Part shown: positions 38,444-46,955 of the stretch, piece by piece | Layout: the number at the start of each line of letters is the position of its first letter | Position numbering within the stretch: the first letter of the stretch is position 1 | Source: CAVPUA01 sp963708805 | GTDB lineage: Bacteria > Actinomycetota > Actinomycetes > Mycobacteriales > Jatrophihabitantaceae | Direction: 5' to 3' | Length of the DNA stretch: 64,000 nucleotides | Assembly (NCBI GenBank): GCA_963708805.1 | Contig: CAVPUA010000001.1 | Span: 434,001 to 498,000, forward strand | The notes under the pieces: generated by a model | The model's database searches: none | The model's input: the letters and a program-made list of their open reading frames with translations, nothing else | Told to the model about the DNA's origin: nothing | Position numbers and translations under genes: made by a program

Positions 38444-39915
38444 GTGCCCCGGCGGTCCGCGGACCGACCGTCGATCGCCATCGTCGGGGCGGGCTTTGCC
38501 GGTATCGGGCTGGCCGTCCGGCTGGTGAAGGCGGGATTCACGGAGTTCACGATCTACGAGCAGGCCGAGGGCGTCGGCGGCGCCTGGTGGTACAACCGGT
38601 ATCCCGGTGCCGAGGTCGACACCAACTCCGTCGGTTACTCCTACCCGTTCAAGCCCTATCGCTGGAGCCGTACCCACGCCCGGCAGGCCGAGGTTCGCGA
38701 GTACCTCCAGGACGTCGTCGACGAGTACGGGCTGGCTCAGCACCTACGGCTCGGTCTCGGGGTCGAGCGCGCGAGCTGGGACGAGAGCCGGCACGGTTAC
38801 CGCCTCGAGCTCAGCAACGGCGAGTCGGCTGAGTACGACCTGCTGGTGGCGGCGACGGGATTCCTCAACATTCCGCGCTACCCCAGCTGGCCCGGCGCTG
38901 GACATGCTTCACCGGGCCGATCTTCCACACTGCTCGGTGGGAAGCCGATCACGACTTGGCCGGCAAGACCATTGCCGTCGTCGGAACGGGATCGACGGCC
39001 ACCCAGTTCGTGCCCGAGCTGGCGCGGATCGCCGGGCACGTCTACCTGTTCCAGCGCGAGCCGGGCTGGATCCTGCCCAAGGGAGAACGGGACTACACCG
39101 AGCCCGAACGCCGTCGGCTCGCCACCCGCCGGTGGTACCGGTGGGAGCGGGTCAAGTACTTCCGGATGATCGAGAAGGTGCAGTGGCGGGGTGAGCCGTT
39201 CCGGCCCGGCTCGGCCATGAACGATCGGGGCCGTCAGCTCGGACTCGACTTCATCGAGCGCGAGCTGGGGGACCGACCCGATCTGGCGAAGGCGGTCACC
39301 CCCGAGTACCCCTACTGGGGGAAACGTCTGATCCTCAACACGACGTTCTACAGCGCCCTGAAGAGCGACAACGTCGAGCTCATCCCGCGCGCGGTGATGC
39401 GCGTGACGGAGACCGGCGTCATCGACGCCGATGGCGTCGAACGGGCAGTGGACGCGGTGATCCTGGCGACCGGTTTCCAGCCGACCAACTACCTCGGAAC
39501 GCTCGAGGTGCGCGGCCGTGACGGGCGCAGTCTGCAGGACTGTTGGCAGGGCGAACCGAAGGCGTTCCTGGGGATCACCGTTCCCAACTTCCCGAACCTG
39601 TACGTGATGTACGGGCCGGGAACCAATGGTGGCGAGATCGTGTCCATGCTGATGAGGCAGGCGGGCCACATCGTCGGCGCCGCCCGCCGGCTGCGTCGAG
39701 GCGCGACGGCCCTCGAGGTCAGGTCGCTCTGGGTCGACGTCTACGACGCGTGGCTACAGTCCAAGGTGACCGGCACGTCATGGGATATCAGCAACAACTA
39801 CTACAAGGCGAGCTCGGGCAAGGTGGTCACACAATGGCCGTTCAGCCCGCTGCGGTACGCGGCGATGGTGCGGTTGCTGGGACGCGCGTCCGAGTCGGCC
39901 CGGCCGCGCCGGTAG
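38444..39915 (+). pseudogene. Flavin-binding monooxygenase, Baeyer-Villiger type (second copy, two frameshifts)
   Basis: About 490 residues. FAD motif 'IAIVGAGFAGIGLAVRL' near residue 11 and 'WWYNRYPGAEVD' near 48 are typical of class I enzymes. After two one-base slips at about 38897 and 38907 the frame reads 'FTGPIFHTARWEADHD', which is the FxGxxxHxxxW fingerprint, then the NADPH motif 'VVGTGSTATQFVPEL'. The end matches the family ('VILATGFQPTNYLG'). It lacks the long N-terminal extension of the copy at 9964. Next to an esterase, it may convert a ketone to an ester that the esterase opens (inference). Confidence 0.82.
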
Positions 39916-39972
39916 CGATCACTGGTCCGTCGCGGTGACCCCGTGGGCGGCCCGTCGGAGGAGAAGCGAACG

Positions 39973-40560
39973 ATGGCCAGACTGCCCTACCTCAGATACA
40001 CCGACGCCCCGCCAGCGGTGCGGGAGGTACTCGACCGGTATCCCGAACCCATTCGGGGCCGAAACATCTTCGGCATCCTTGCCCATGCGCACAACGCCTT
40101 CGGGCCCATGATGGCCTACGGACGCGCCCTCACGACGCAGTCGGAGATCGATCCCCAGCTGCGGGAGCTGGCGGTGCTGCGGGTGGCCCGGCTGACGCCT
40201 GGCGCCACGTACATCTGGGTCGAGCACGCCCCGATCGGGCTCGCGCTGGGACTGAGCCAAGACAAGATCGACGGGCTCGCCTCCGATCTTCCGAGCGCGG
40301 CCGTCTTCGGCCCGGACGAGCTCCTGGTCCTGCGGTTCACCGACCAGTTCGTGCGGGCCGCCACCCCGGATGACGAGACCTGGGAGGCGGCCGTGGAACG
40401 GTTCACGCCGCGCGAGCTCCTGGAGCTGATGATGACGGTCGGGCATTTCATGACCTTCGCGCGGATCCACGCCACCGTGCGGATCGACCTCGAAGACGCT
40501 GGTGCGCGCCCGCCCGTCGATCCGGGTTTCTTCGGCGCCCGGGTACTGCCGCCCGACTGA
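39973..40560 (+). CDS. Carboxymuconolactone decarboxylase/AhpD-like protein
   Basis: A 195-residue helical protein. 'LRELAVLRVARLTPGATYIW' then 'VEHAPIGLALG' near residues 67-98 is the CMD helix pair, and 'ELLELMMTVGHFMTFARIHA' the later helix. The CxxC of AhpD-type peroxidase partners is absent, while the Glu and His of the core motif remain, so a thiol-peroxidase role is unlikely. ATG 39973 is chosen over 39943 because GGAGGAG lies directly before it. It follows the second monooxygenase by 57 bases. Confidence 0.82.
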   Translation: MARLPYLRYTDAPPAVREVLDRYPEPIRGRNIFGILAHAHNAFGPMMAYGRALTTQSEIDPQLRELAVLRVARLTPGATYIWVEHAPIGLALGLSQDKIDGLASDLPSAAVFGPDELLVLRFTDQFVRAATPDDETWEAAVERFTPRELLELMMTVGHFMTFARIHATVRIDLEDAGARPPVDPGFFGARVLPPD

Positions 40561-40582
40561 GGAGATCGCGCTGCGTTTGGAT

Positions 40583-40594
40583 TTGTACGTACAA
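40583..40594. promoter_or_regulatory. Palindromic operator copy 6 (TTGTACGTACAA, perfect palindrome)
   Basis: A perfect dyad extending to 14 bp (TTTGTACGTACAAA, 40582-40595). A TAGCCT -10 candidate starts at 40601, and the small CxxC gene starts 37 bases downstream. This is the best copy in the window. Confidence 0.78.
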
Positions 40595-40631
40595 AATTGA
40601 TAGCCTGACTTCCTAGGAACTAGGAGGGAAT

Positions 40632-40925
40632 GTGTCTGTCGCTGCTGTGAATGAGGCGCCTGCCGGTGAGGCGTTGGACCCACCCGCGCCGTCGTCGCGG
40701 GTGCCGTACGTCGGCCGGCAATGGGATGCCCCGACCCGAGTTCATCTTTCGCTGGTTCCGATCACTGTCGGTTCCGAAGCGCTCTGTGGTGCGTTGGTGG
40801 TTCCGATGCTCGGGCCGGACAGCGGTGATGACGACCGGCCGCCGGCCGGACCGGCGTTGGCGCTGATCATGGCCAACTCGAGCCGGTGTGACTCGTGCGC
40901 CGAACGCTTCGCCGGCGTCGAATGA
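40632..40925 (+). CDS. Small Cys-containing hypothetical protein
   Basis: A 97-residue protein I do not recognise. It starts at GTG 40632 after a strong AGGAGG box at 40623-40628, which supports real translation. The N-terminal 40 residues are Pro/Ala-rich and probably flexible. The middle 'VHLSLVPITVGSEALCGALV' could form a beta hairpin, and the end 'SRCDSCAERF' holds a CxxC pair which, with the Cys in 'EALCGAL', could bind metal. It stands directly behind the best copy of the palindromic operator and ahead of a hydratase, so it is likely co-regulated with the pathway. Confidence 0.6.
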   Translation: MSVAAVNEAPAGEALDPPAPSSRVPYVGRQWDAPTRVHLSLVPITVGSEALCGALVVPMLGPDSGDDDRPPAGPALALIMANSSRCDSCAERFAGVE

Positions 40926-40977
40926 TCTGAGGCAGCTACCCTCCTGGCGGCCGCCCGCTCGGGCGACGAGCGATAAG

Positions 40978-40989
40978 TTGTCGTGACAA
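40978..40989. promoter_or_regulatory. Palindromic operator copy 7, variant centre (TTGTCGTGACAA)
   Basis: Keeps TTGT-N4-ACAA and the palindrome arms but has CGTG in place of nCGn in the centre. It lies 27 bases before the hydratase start at 41017, in a 91-base gap. Confidence 0.45.
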
Positions 40990-41016
40990 GACCTGTCAAC
41001 TGGCCGAGGTGGACGA

Positions 41017-41802
41017 GTGAGCGAAGAGACCGAAGAGCACGCCCGAATGAGCGAAGCCGACGGAGTTCTGACGGTTACCTTCGACCGGCCGGCCAAGCTC
41101 AACGCGATCAGCCCTCGGATGACCGCGATGCTCTGGACGGCGGTGCGCGCCCTCGGTGACCGAGAGGATCTGCGCGTCCTGGTCATCACCGGGGTGGGCC
41201 GCTACTTCACCGCGGGAATCGACCTGCGACACCCCGCCGCCGACCGGCGGGGCGGTCAGATGCCATCCGACGTGGTCTATCGCCGGACGTATCGCCGCCA
41301 CCACCTGCTCTACGACGAGATCGAGGCGATCGAGAAGCCGGTGATCCTGGCCGCCCAGGGCCCGTGTCTCGGAGCCGGGCTCGAAATGGCCGCGTCGTGC
41401 GACTTCCGGCTGGCCGCGGTGTCGGCGCAGTTCCGGCTGCCGGAGGTGGAATTGGGCGTCATCCCCGGAAGCGGTGGCGCCAGCCGGGTGACCCGGCTGG
41501 TCGGTCCGCACTGGGGTAAGTGGCTGGCCATGGCGGGCGAGACGGTCGGCGCCGAGCAGGCCCTCACGATCGGGTTGGTCCACCGGGTGATTGCCGATGA
41601 CGTCTTCGCCGATGAGGTCGCGGCGTTCGCCCGCCGGCTCGCCGGGCTGCCGATGGAGGCTTTGGGTGCGGCCAAGCTGGCGGTGGACCTAGCGGCCGAC
41701 GTCGACCGGACGAGCCAGCGCAACATCGATCGCCTGACGAACACCTCACTGGCCGCGCGGGACGAGTTCGCCGCCGGAACGGCCATGTTCGGCGACAAGT
41801 GA
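41017..41802 (+). CDS. Enoyl-CoA hydratase/isomerase
   Basis: A 261-residue crotonase with both catalytic elements typical of true hydratases. The loop 'GVGRYFTAGIDLRHPAADR' is near residue 60, 'AAQGPCLGAGLEMAASCDF' near 112-130 provides the first Glu, and 'RLPEVELGVIPGSGGASRVT' near 139-158 the second. GTG 41017 follows a GAGG box; an in-frame ATG at 41047 also fits the family start. It is a separate transcription unit from the small CxxC gene if the variant operator at 40978 is real. Confidence 0.9.
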   Translation: MSEETEEHARMSEADGVLTVTFDRPAKLNAISPRMTAMLWTAVRALGDREDLRVLVITGVGRYFTAGIDLRHPAADRRGGQMPSDVVYRRTYRRHHLLYDEIEAIEKPVILAAQGPCLGAGLEMAASCDFRLAAVSAQFRLPEVELGVIPGSGGASRVTRLVGPHWGKWLAMAGETVGAEQALTIGLVHRVIADDVFADEVAAFARRLAGLPMEALGAAKLAVDLAADVDRTSQRNIDRLTNTSLAARDEFAAGTAMFGDK

Positions 41803-41846
41803 TCAACGGCCGGCGCCAGCGAGTGAAATCCCACACCGACAAAAAG

Positions 41847-41858
41847 TTGTACGGATGA
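41847..41858. promoter_or_regulatory. Palindromic operator copy 8 (TTGTACGGATGA), half intact
   Basis: The left half is perfect and the right half is degraded. It lies 23 bases before the SDR start at 41882; TATGGT at 41870-41875 is a possible -10 box whose transcript would begin at or next to the ATG. Confidence 0.5.
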
Positions 41859-41881
41859 CTTTCACTCCCTATGGTCGCCCT

Positions 41882-42799
41882 ATGACTGAGTTGAGGTTTG
41901 ACGGAAGGGTGGCCCTGATCACGGGGGCCGGCAACGGGCTGGGCCGCGAGTACGCCCGGCTGCTCGCCTCGCGTGGTTGTGCTGTGGTGGTCAACGACCT
42001 GGGCGGCCCCGTCGACGGAAGCGACGACCCACGCGGCGCCGCGCAACGAGTGGTCGAGGAGATCAAGTCGTCCGGTGGGTGGGCGATTGCTGACGCGCAC
42101 AGTGTGAGCGATTCCGAGGGCGCGGTGGCGATGGTAGCCGAGGCCGTCGAGACGTTCGGCCGGATCGACATCGTCGTCAACAATGCGGGCATCCTCCGGG
42201 ACAAGTCGTTCCTCTCGATGAGCCCGGAGCTCGTCGATCCGGTTCTCGACGTGCACCTGAAGGGATCGATCGCGGTCACCCGCGCGGCCTGGGCGCACTT
42301 CCGGGAGCAGGAATACGGGCGCGTCGTGCTGACCAGTTCGGCGGCCGGCCTGTTCGGCAATCCGGGCCAGGCCAACTACGCCGCCGCGAAAGCGGGGCTG
42401 GTCGGTCTGATGAACGTCCTCAAGCATGAAGGCGTGAAATACAACGTCAACACGAACGTGATCGCTCCCGTGGCCGAAACCCAGATGACCAGCCACGTCA
42501 TCCAGAAGTTGTCAGGATTCGTCGGTCCAGAGCTGGTTGCCCCGGTCGTCGGTTACCTGGCACACGAGTCGTGCACCTCCAGCGGGCACATCTACTCTGT
42601 CGGTGGCGGCCGGGTCGCGCGAGTCTTCATCGGCCTGACCCATGGCTGGGGCGAGCCGGGCCAGGGGTTCACCATCGAGGACGTACGCGATCACCTCGAC
42701 GAGATCGAGGACCTGGACGACTTCACCATTCCGCGGGGCGCATCCGAAGATCATCTCGCGGTGCGGGCCGCCGCCGCTGACGCCAAGCAGAACGCCTGA
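41882..42799 (+). CDS. SDR of the multifunctional-enzyme type (3-hydroxyacyl-CoA dehydrogenase-like)
   Basis: A 305-residue SDR with the longer C-terminal tail of the (3R)-hydroxyacyl-CoA dehydrogenase part of peroxisomal MFE-2. The motifs are 'VALITGAGNGLGREYARLLA' near residue 10, 'NNAGILRDKSF' near 99 and the active site 'SSAAGLFGNPGQANYAAAKA' near 151-170. ATG 41882 was chosen since the upstream ATG at 41855 lies within the operator and this start matches the paralogue at 57809 ('LRFDGRV'). It should oxidise a 3-hydroxyacyl-CoA. Followed by a hydratase gene 44 bases on. Confidence 0.9.
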   Translation: MTELRFDGRVALITGAGNGLGREYARLLASRGCAVVVNDLGGPVDGSDDPRGAAQRVVEEIKSSGGWAIADAHSVSDSEGAVAMVAEAVETFGRIDIVVNNAGILRDKSFLSMSPELVDPVLDVHLKGSIAVTRAAWAHFREQEYGRVVLTSSAAGLFGNPGQANYAAAKAGLVGLMNVLKHEGVKYNVNTNVIAPVAETQMTSHVIQKLSGFVGPELVAPVVGYLAHESCTSSGHIYSVGGGRVARVFIGLTHGWGEPGQGFTIEDVRDHLDEIEDLDDFTIPRGASEDHLAVRAAAADAKQNA

Positions 42800-42843
42800 C
42801 GTGGGCGGCCCCGGGGTGTCAGTCTCCGCGCGATCGGGGAGCC

Positions 42844-43728
42844 ATGCCTGATTACGAACAGATCCGCTACGCAGCGGCGGACGGCCTGGCGGTCATCACC
42901 CTGCACCGTCCCGACCGGCTCAATGCCTACAGCCGCGTGATGATGAACGAGATGCTCGACGCGTTCGACCGTACCGACGCCGATGACGATGTGCGGGCTG
43001 TGGTGGTGACCGGCGCCGGCCGCGCGTTCTGCGCCGGGGCCGACATCGGCGGTGGAGGGGACACCTTCGCCGCGAAGGCCGGTGCCGGCGCGCACGAACC
43101 CGAACGCGACGGTGGCGGTCGGGTGACGCTGCGGATCTATGAAAGCCTCAAGCCGGTCATCGGCGCGATCAACGGGGCCGCGGTCGGTTTCGGAATGACG
43201 ATGACCCTGCCGATGGACGTGCGGTTGGCGAGCACGCGGGCCAAGTTCGGATGCGTCTTCGTGCGACTCGGGCTGATGCCGGAGGCGGCCTCGACCTGGT
43301 TCCTGCCCCGTCTTGTCGGGCACAGCCAGGCGGCCGAGTGGATGTACACCGGGCGGACGTTCGACGCCCAGGAGGCACTGGCCGGCCGGTTGGTCCGCAG
43401 CGTGCACGAACCCGATGACCTGCTCGCCGCCGCGACGTCGATCGCTCGGGAGATCGCCGACAACACCTCGCCGGTCAGTGTCGCCGTCACCCGCCAACTG
43501 CTATGGCGGGGCGAGACGTTCGACGAGCCGTACTCGGCGCATGTCGCTGATTCGCGAGCGCTCGGGATCCTCGGTTCCGCTCCCGATGTCCGCGAGGGCG
43601 TCACGGCCTTCCTGGAGAAGCGCTCACCCAGCTTTCCCGGGCGGGTGAGCGACGGAGTGCCGGACGTCTTCGCCGACCCGCAGCCCTCGTGGGCCGCTTC
43701 GTTGCCCTACGGCCCGGTGCACGACTAG
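42844..43728 (+). CDS. Enoyl-CoA hydratase/isomerase
   Basis: A 294-residue crotonase. Loops are 'GAGRAFCAGADIGGGGDTFA' near residue 58 and 'INGAAVGFGMTMTLPMDVR' near 109. The second catalytic area 'GLMPEAASTWFLPRLVG' near 144 has Glu before the AAST turn, a pattern shared with PaaG/ECI-like enzymes. GGGGAG precedes the ATG. It lies in operon with the MFE-type SDR, so the two may catalyse consecutive hydration and dehydrogenation. It converges on the VOC gene with a 17-base gap. Confidence 0.88.
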   Translation: MPDYEQIRYAAADGLAVITLHRPDRLNAYSRVMMNEMLDAFDRTDADDDVRAVVVTGAGRAFCAGADIGGGGDTFAAKAGAGAHEPERDGGGRVTLRIYESLKPVIGAINGAAVGFGMTMTLPMDVRLASTRAKFGCVFVRLGLMPEAASTWFLPRLVGHSQAAEWMYTGRTFDAQEALAGRLVRSVHEPDDLLAAATSIAREIADNTSPVSVAVTRQLLWRGETFDEPYSAHVADSRALGILGSAPDVREGVTAFLEKRSPSFPGRVSDGVPDVFADPQPSWAASLPYGPVHD

Positions 43729-43745
43729 CCATCGCGGTGGCCGGC

Positions 43746-44261
43746 TCAGCCGGGGAGCGCGAAGAACTCGATCGCGTTGCCGTCCGGATCCTCGACCACG
43801 AAGGCGCGAACCGTCGTCGCGCCCACGGCGAGGTCCACCGGCTCACTCCAGCAGACGTGATCTGGCCGCAGGCGCTCGTACAGCGCCTGCAGAGCCGGCG
43901 CGCGCAGCAGGAAGGACACGATGGCGACCCCGGGATCGGCTCCCGTCCGCGAACGGCCCGGCGCCGGCGTCGTCGGCGTCCACTCCACCAGCTCGATGCG
44001 CGTCTGGCCCGGCCCGGTCGAGAGCATCGCGGTGCGTCCGCGCCGTTCAGCCGAGGTCCGGATGAGTCGGCCGAACTCGGGTCCGCCGATCTCGCTCGCG
44101 CCTTCGTACTCCAGCCCCAGCCGGTCGCGGTAGAACGCCAGCGACGCGTCGAGGTCGCACACGTTCACCACCAGGTGATGAATCCGGCCGACGCTGGGCG
44201 GAGCGCTCGCCGATCGCGCCGGGTCACCAGGTCCGCCGGGCGGATCTCCAGGTTCGGTCAC
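43746..44261 (-). CDS. VOC (glyoxalase) family protein, single domain
   Basis: A 171-residue protein. After a Pro/Gly-rich 25-residue leader the VOC module starts 'RIHHLVVNVCDLDASLAFYR' (ligand His) and ends 'AFVVEDPDGNAIEFFALPG' (ligand Glu). The pattern fits isomerase/epimerase or dioxygenase-type members; an acyl-CoA epimerase is one possibility given the neighbours. GTG 44261 lies 3 bases after the thiolase stop, so the two genes are co-translated. Confidence 0.85.
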   Translation of the reverse strand: MTEPGDPPGGPGDPARSASAPPSVGRIHHLVVNVCDLDASLAFYRDRLGLEYEGASEIGGPEFGRLIRTSAERRGRTAMLSTGPGQTRIELVEWTPTTPAPGRSRTGADPGVAIVSFLLRAPALQALYERLRPDHVCWSEPVDLAVGATTVRAFVVEDPDGNAIEFFALPG

Positions 44262-44264
44262 GCC

Positions 44265-45452
44265 CTATTCGCGTTCGATCAGGGTGCCCGTGGCGAGGCC
44301 GCCGCCGCAGCACATGGTGACCAGAGCCCGGTGCGATCCGGTCCGCTCCAGTTCGTTGATCGCCTTGGTGACGAGGACGCATCCGGTGCTGCCGAGCGCG
44401 TGACCCATGGCGATCGCGCCGCCGTTCGGGTTGACCCGGTCGTGATCGGGCTTGATCTCCTTCTCCCAGGAGAGGACCACCGATCCGAACGCCTCGTTGA
44501 TCTCGAAGACGTCGATGTCGTCGGCCGCGAGGTCATTGCGCTCGAGCAGTACCCGGGTGGCCTGGATGGGTTCGGAGAGCATGAGCGTGGGGTCGCCGGC
44601 CACCAGGCAGCTGTCGACGATCCGGGCGCGCGGGGTGAGGCCCAGCTCGACGGCGCGCCTACGGGACATGATGAGCACGGCCGCGGCCGCATCGGCGATC
44701 TGCGACGAAGTCCCCGCGGTGTGCAGCCCGTCCTCGCCGACGACCGGCTTGAGCCCCGACAGTCCCTCGAAGGTGGTCTCGCGCAGGCACTCGTCCTGTT
44801 CGACGTGGTGGGTCTCTCCGGTGGGTCGACCGTCCTCGCCCAGGATCGGGCCGTCCACGGCGACGATCTGCGAGTCGAACCGGCCGGCGGCCCGAGCCTC
44901 GGCGGCCCGGTGCTGCGACTCGACCCCGAAGGTGTCCAGGTCGGACCGCGAGATCTCCCAACGGCGGGCGATCAGTTCGGCGGCCTCGAACTGGGTCGTG
45001 TACTCGTACCGACCGAAGTAACTCTTGGGAATCGCCTTGCCCACGCCCTTGGACAGGCCTGAGCCGAGCGGCACGCGGCTCATGACCTCGACGCCACAGG
45101 CGACAGCCACATCGACGATGCCCGCACCGATCAGCCCGGTGGCGAGGGTGAGCGCCTGTTGCGAGGAGCCACACTGGCTGTCGACGGTCGTGGCGGGCAC
45201 CGACTGCGGCAGGCCCGCGGTGAGCCAAGCCGTGCGGGTCACGTTGAACGCCTGCTGGCCGACCTGGCCGATACAACCACCGATGACCTGGCCGACGAGG
45301 GCCGGGTCGATCCCTGATCGGGCGATCAACTCACGCTGGACGAGGCCGAGCAGGTCCGCGGAATGGAATCCCGACAGGCCGCCGTTCCTGCGTCCGATCG
45401 GCGATCGCACGGCGTCGATGATCACGACGTCGCGGTCGGATGCCTGAGTCAT
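44265..45452 (-). CDS. Acetyl-CoA C-acetyltransferase (true thiolase)
   Basis: A 395-residue thiolase with the complete catalytic set. The nucleophilic Cys94 is in 'VDSQCGSSQQA', the His in 'NGGAIAMGHALGSTG' near 346, and the second Cys in 'MCCGGGLATGT' near 383. It should cleave a 3-ketoacyl-CoA with free CoA. This contrasts with the three Cys-less thiolase-fold proteins elsewhere in the window. AGGAGA precedes ATG 45452, and operator copy 9 lies 46 bases upstream. Confidence 0.94.
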   Translation of the reverse strand: MTQASDRDVVIIDAVRSPIGRRNGGLSGFHSADLLGLVQRELIARSGIDPALVGQVIGGCIGQVGQQAFNVTRTAWLTAGLPQSVPATTVDSQCGSSQQALTLATGLIGAGIVDVAVACGVEVMSRVPLGSGLSKGVGKAIPKSYFGRYEYTTQFEAAELIARRWEISRSDLDTFGVESQHRAAEARAAGRFDSQIVAVDGPILGEDGRPTGETHHVEQDECLRETTFEGLSGLKPVVGEDGLHTAGTSSQIADAAAAVLIMSRRRAVELGLTPRARIVDSCLVAGDPTLMLSEPIQATRVLLERNDLAADDIDVFEINEAFGSVVLSWEKEIKPDHDRVNPNGGAIAMGHALGSTGCVLVTKAINELERTGSHRALVTMCCGGGLATGTLIERE

Positions 45453-45498
45453 GGAAGTCTCCTCTTTCAGCTGTGACTGCGCTCATCTATTCCGAGAT

Positions 45499-45510
45499 CT
45501 GTACGAACAA
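45499..45510. promoter_or_regulatory. Palindromic operator copy 9 (CTGTACGAACAA)
   Basis: One mismatch to TTGTnCGnACAA. It lies 46 bases upstream of the reverse-strand thiolase; a TAGATG -10 candidate lies between them on that strand. Confidence 0.62.
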
Positions 45511-45665
45511 CCTAGCGAATGGTTTAGCGAGGACCAAAGTTGGGCCGGTTCGGGTCGGCGGGCGAAGTGCTCACCGTCGGTTGCTGACGATAGTGCCTTT
45601 CAAGCGGATTCGACACGGTCCCGGAGAGCTGATCAGTGTGACGCTCATCGGCGCGCTGAGAGAAG

Positions 45666-45677
45666 TTGCCCGTACAA
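45666..45677. promoter_or_regulatory. Palindromic operator copy 10 (TTGCCCGTACAA)
   Basis: One mismatch (C for T at position 4). It lies 41 bases before the ACAD start at 45719, with TAGCGT at 45689-45694 as -10 candidate. The 266-base divergent gap thus has one site near each gene. Confidence 0.62.
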
Positions 45678-45718
45678 ATCACCGCTGATAGCGTGAGGGC
45701 GCCTACCTCGGAGGATCA

Positions 45719-46906
45719 GTGGATTTCACCCTTACACCTCAACAGCTCGCCCTCGTCGAGCGGGCGACCAGCGCCGGACTGGAATGGCGCAAGTTCGCCA
45801 ATCGATGGGACGAGGAGAACGAAGCTCCGTTCGCCGACGTTACCGCGCGGATGAGCGAGCTCGGGCTTCTCGGTCTGCTCATGCCCAAGGAGTACGGCGG
45901 AGCCGACCTGTCGGCTCTCGACTACGCCCTCGTGGTCGAGGCCTTGATGCGCACCTCGACGATCTGGATCACCGCTGAGCCGACCTTCCTGGCCACCGGT
46001 CCCGGCGCCATGATGTGCATGATGTCGCCGAATGAGGCGGTGAAAGAGAAGTACCTGCGCAACATCATTGCCGGCCGCGACGGCGTCGCCATCTCCATCA
46101 GCGAGCCCGACTTCGGCTCCGACATGACGTCGCTGGAGACCACGGCCGTACTCGATGGCGACGAGTGGGTGATCAACGGCGAGAAGAAGTGGATCACCGG
46201 CGCGATCGTGAACTCGCTCTATGCGACGTTCGTCCGCTTCGACGGCATTGCTGGGGCCAAGGGTATCGGCGCGATCATGGTCGAGCGGGGGACTCCGGGC
46301 TTCGAGATGCAGCGGGGGCCGACCTTCGTCGGGTCCCGCGGCGTTCCGCACGGCGACCTGCAGTACAACGACGTGCGCGTCCCCAAGGACAACCTGCTCT
46401 TCGGACCGGGTCACTTCGGCGTCCTCATGCGGGCGTTCAACATCGAACGGCTGCACAACACCGCGTGCAGCCTGGGCTCGGCCGAAGCGGCGTTCGACGA
46501 GGCACTGGAGTACACCAAGACCCGTAGGCAGTTCGGCCGCAAGTTGATCGAGTTCCAGTCGGTCTACCACGATCTGGCCGACATGTGGGCCCAGATCGAG
46601 GCGACCCGCTACCTGATGTACAAGGCGGCGGCGAGCGCGCTCGACGGCAAGCTTCCCGAGCCCAACGACGTCTCGATCGCCAAGTACGTCGCGAACAACA
46701 TGCTGTCCGACGTCTCGACCCGCTGTGTCCTGCTGCAAGGTGCGCACGGGACGACCACCGAGAGCTTCGCCCAGCGGATCCACCGCGACTCGTTGGTGAA
46801 CAAGGTGGCTGGTGGGTCACTGCAGATGCTGCTCAACGTCATTGCGGGCCAGATAGCTCCCGACGAGAAGTTCCCGCAGCGCCGGGATTCCCCCGTCCCG
46901 GGCTGA
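45719..46906 (+). CDS. Acyl-CoA dehydrogenase
   Basis: A 395-residue full-type ACAD not followed by a short partner. It has 'LLMPKEYGGADLSALDYALV' near residue 60, the loop 'VAISISEPDFGSDMTSLETT' near 122-141, 'WVINGEKKWITGA' near 150, 'EYTKTRRQFGRKLIEFQSVY' near 262 and 'LQGAHGTTTESFAQRIHRD' near 340. It begins at GTG 45719 after GGAGG. A stand-alone ACAD of ordinary layout, it may act on a simpler acyl-CoA than the paired enzymes. Confidence 0.9.
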   Translation: MDFTLTPQQLALVERATSAGLEWRKFANRWDEENEAPFADVTARMSELGLLGLLMPKEYGGADLSALDYALVVEALMRTSTIWITAEPTFLATGPGAMMCMMSPNEAVKEKYLRNIIAGRDGVAISISEPDFGSDMTSLETTAVLDGDEWVINGEKKWITGAIVNSLYATFVRFDGIAGAKGIGAIMVERGTPGFEMQRGPTFVGSRGVPHGDLQYNDVRVPKDNLLFGPGHFGVLMRAFNIERLHNTACSLGSAEAAFDEALEYTKTRRQFGRKLIEFQSVYHDLADMWAQIEATRYLMYKAAASALDGKLPEPNDVSIAKYVANNMLSDVSTRCVLLQGAHGTTTESFAQRIHRDSLVNKVAGGSLQMLLNVIAGQIAPDEKFPQRRDSPVPG

Positions 46907-46955
46907 TCCCTGGCCCGCCGATCGACGAGGTCAACGCACGCAGATTGGACTGCTG

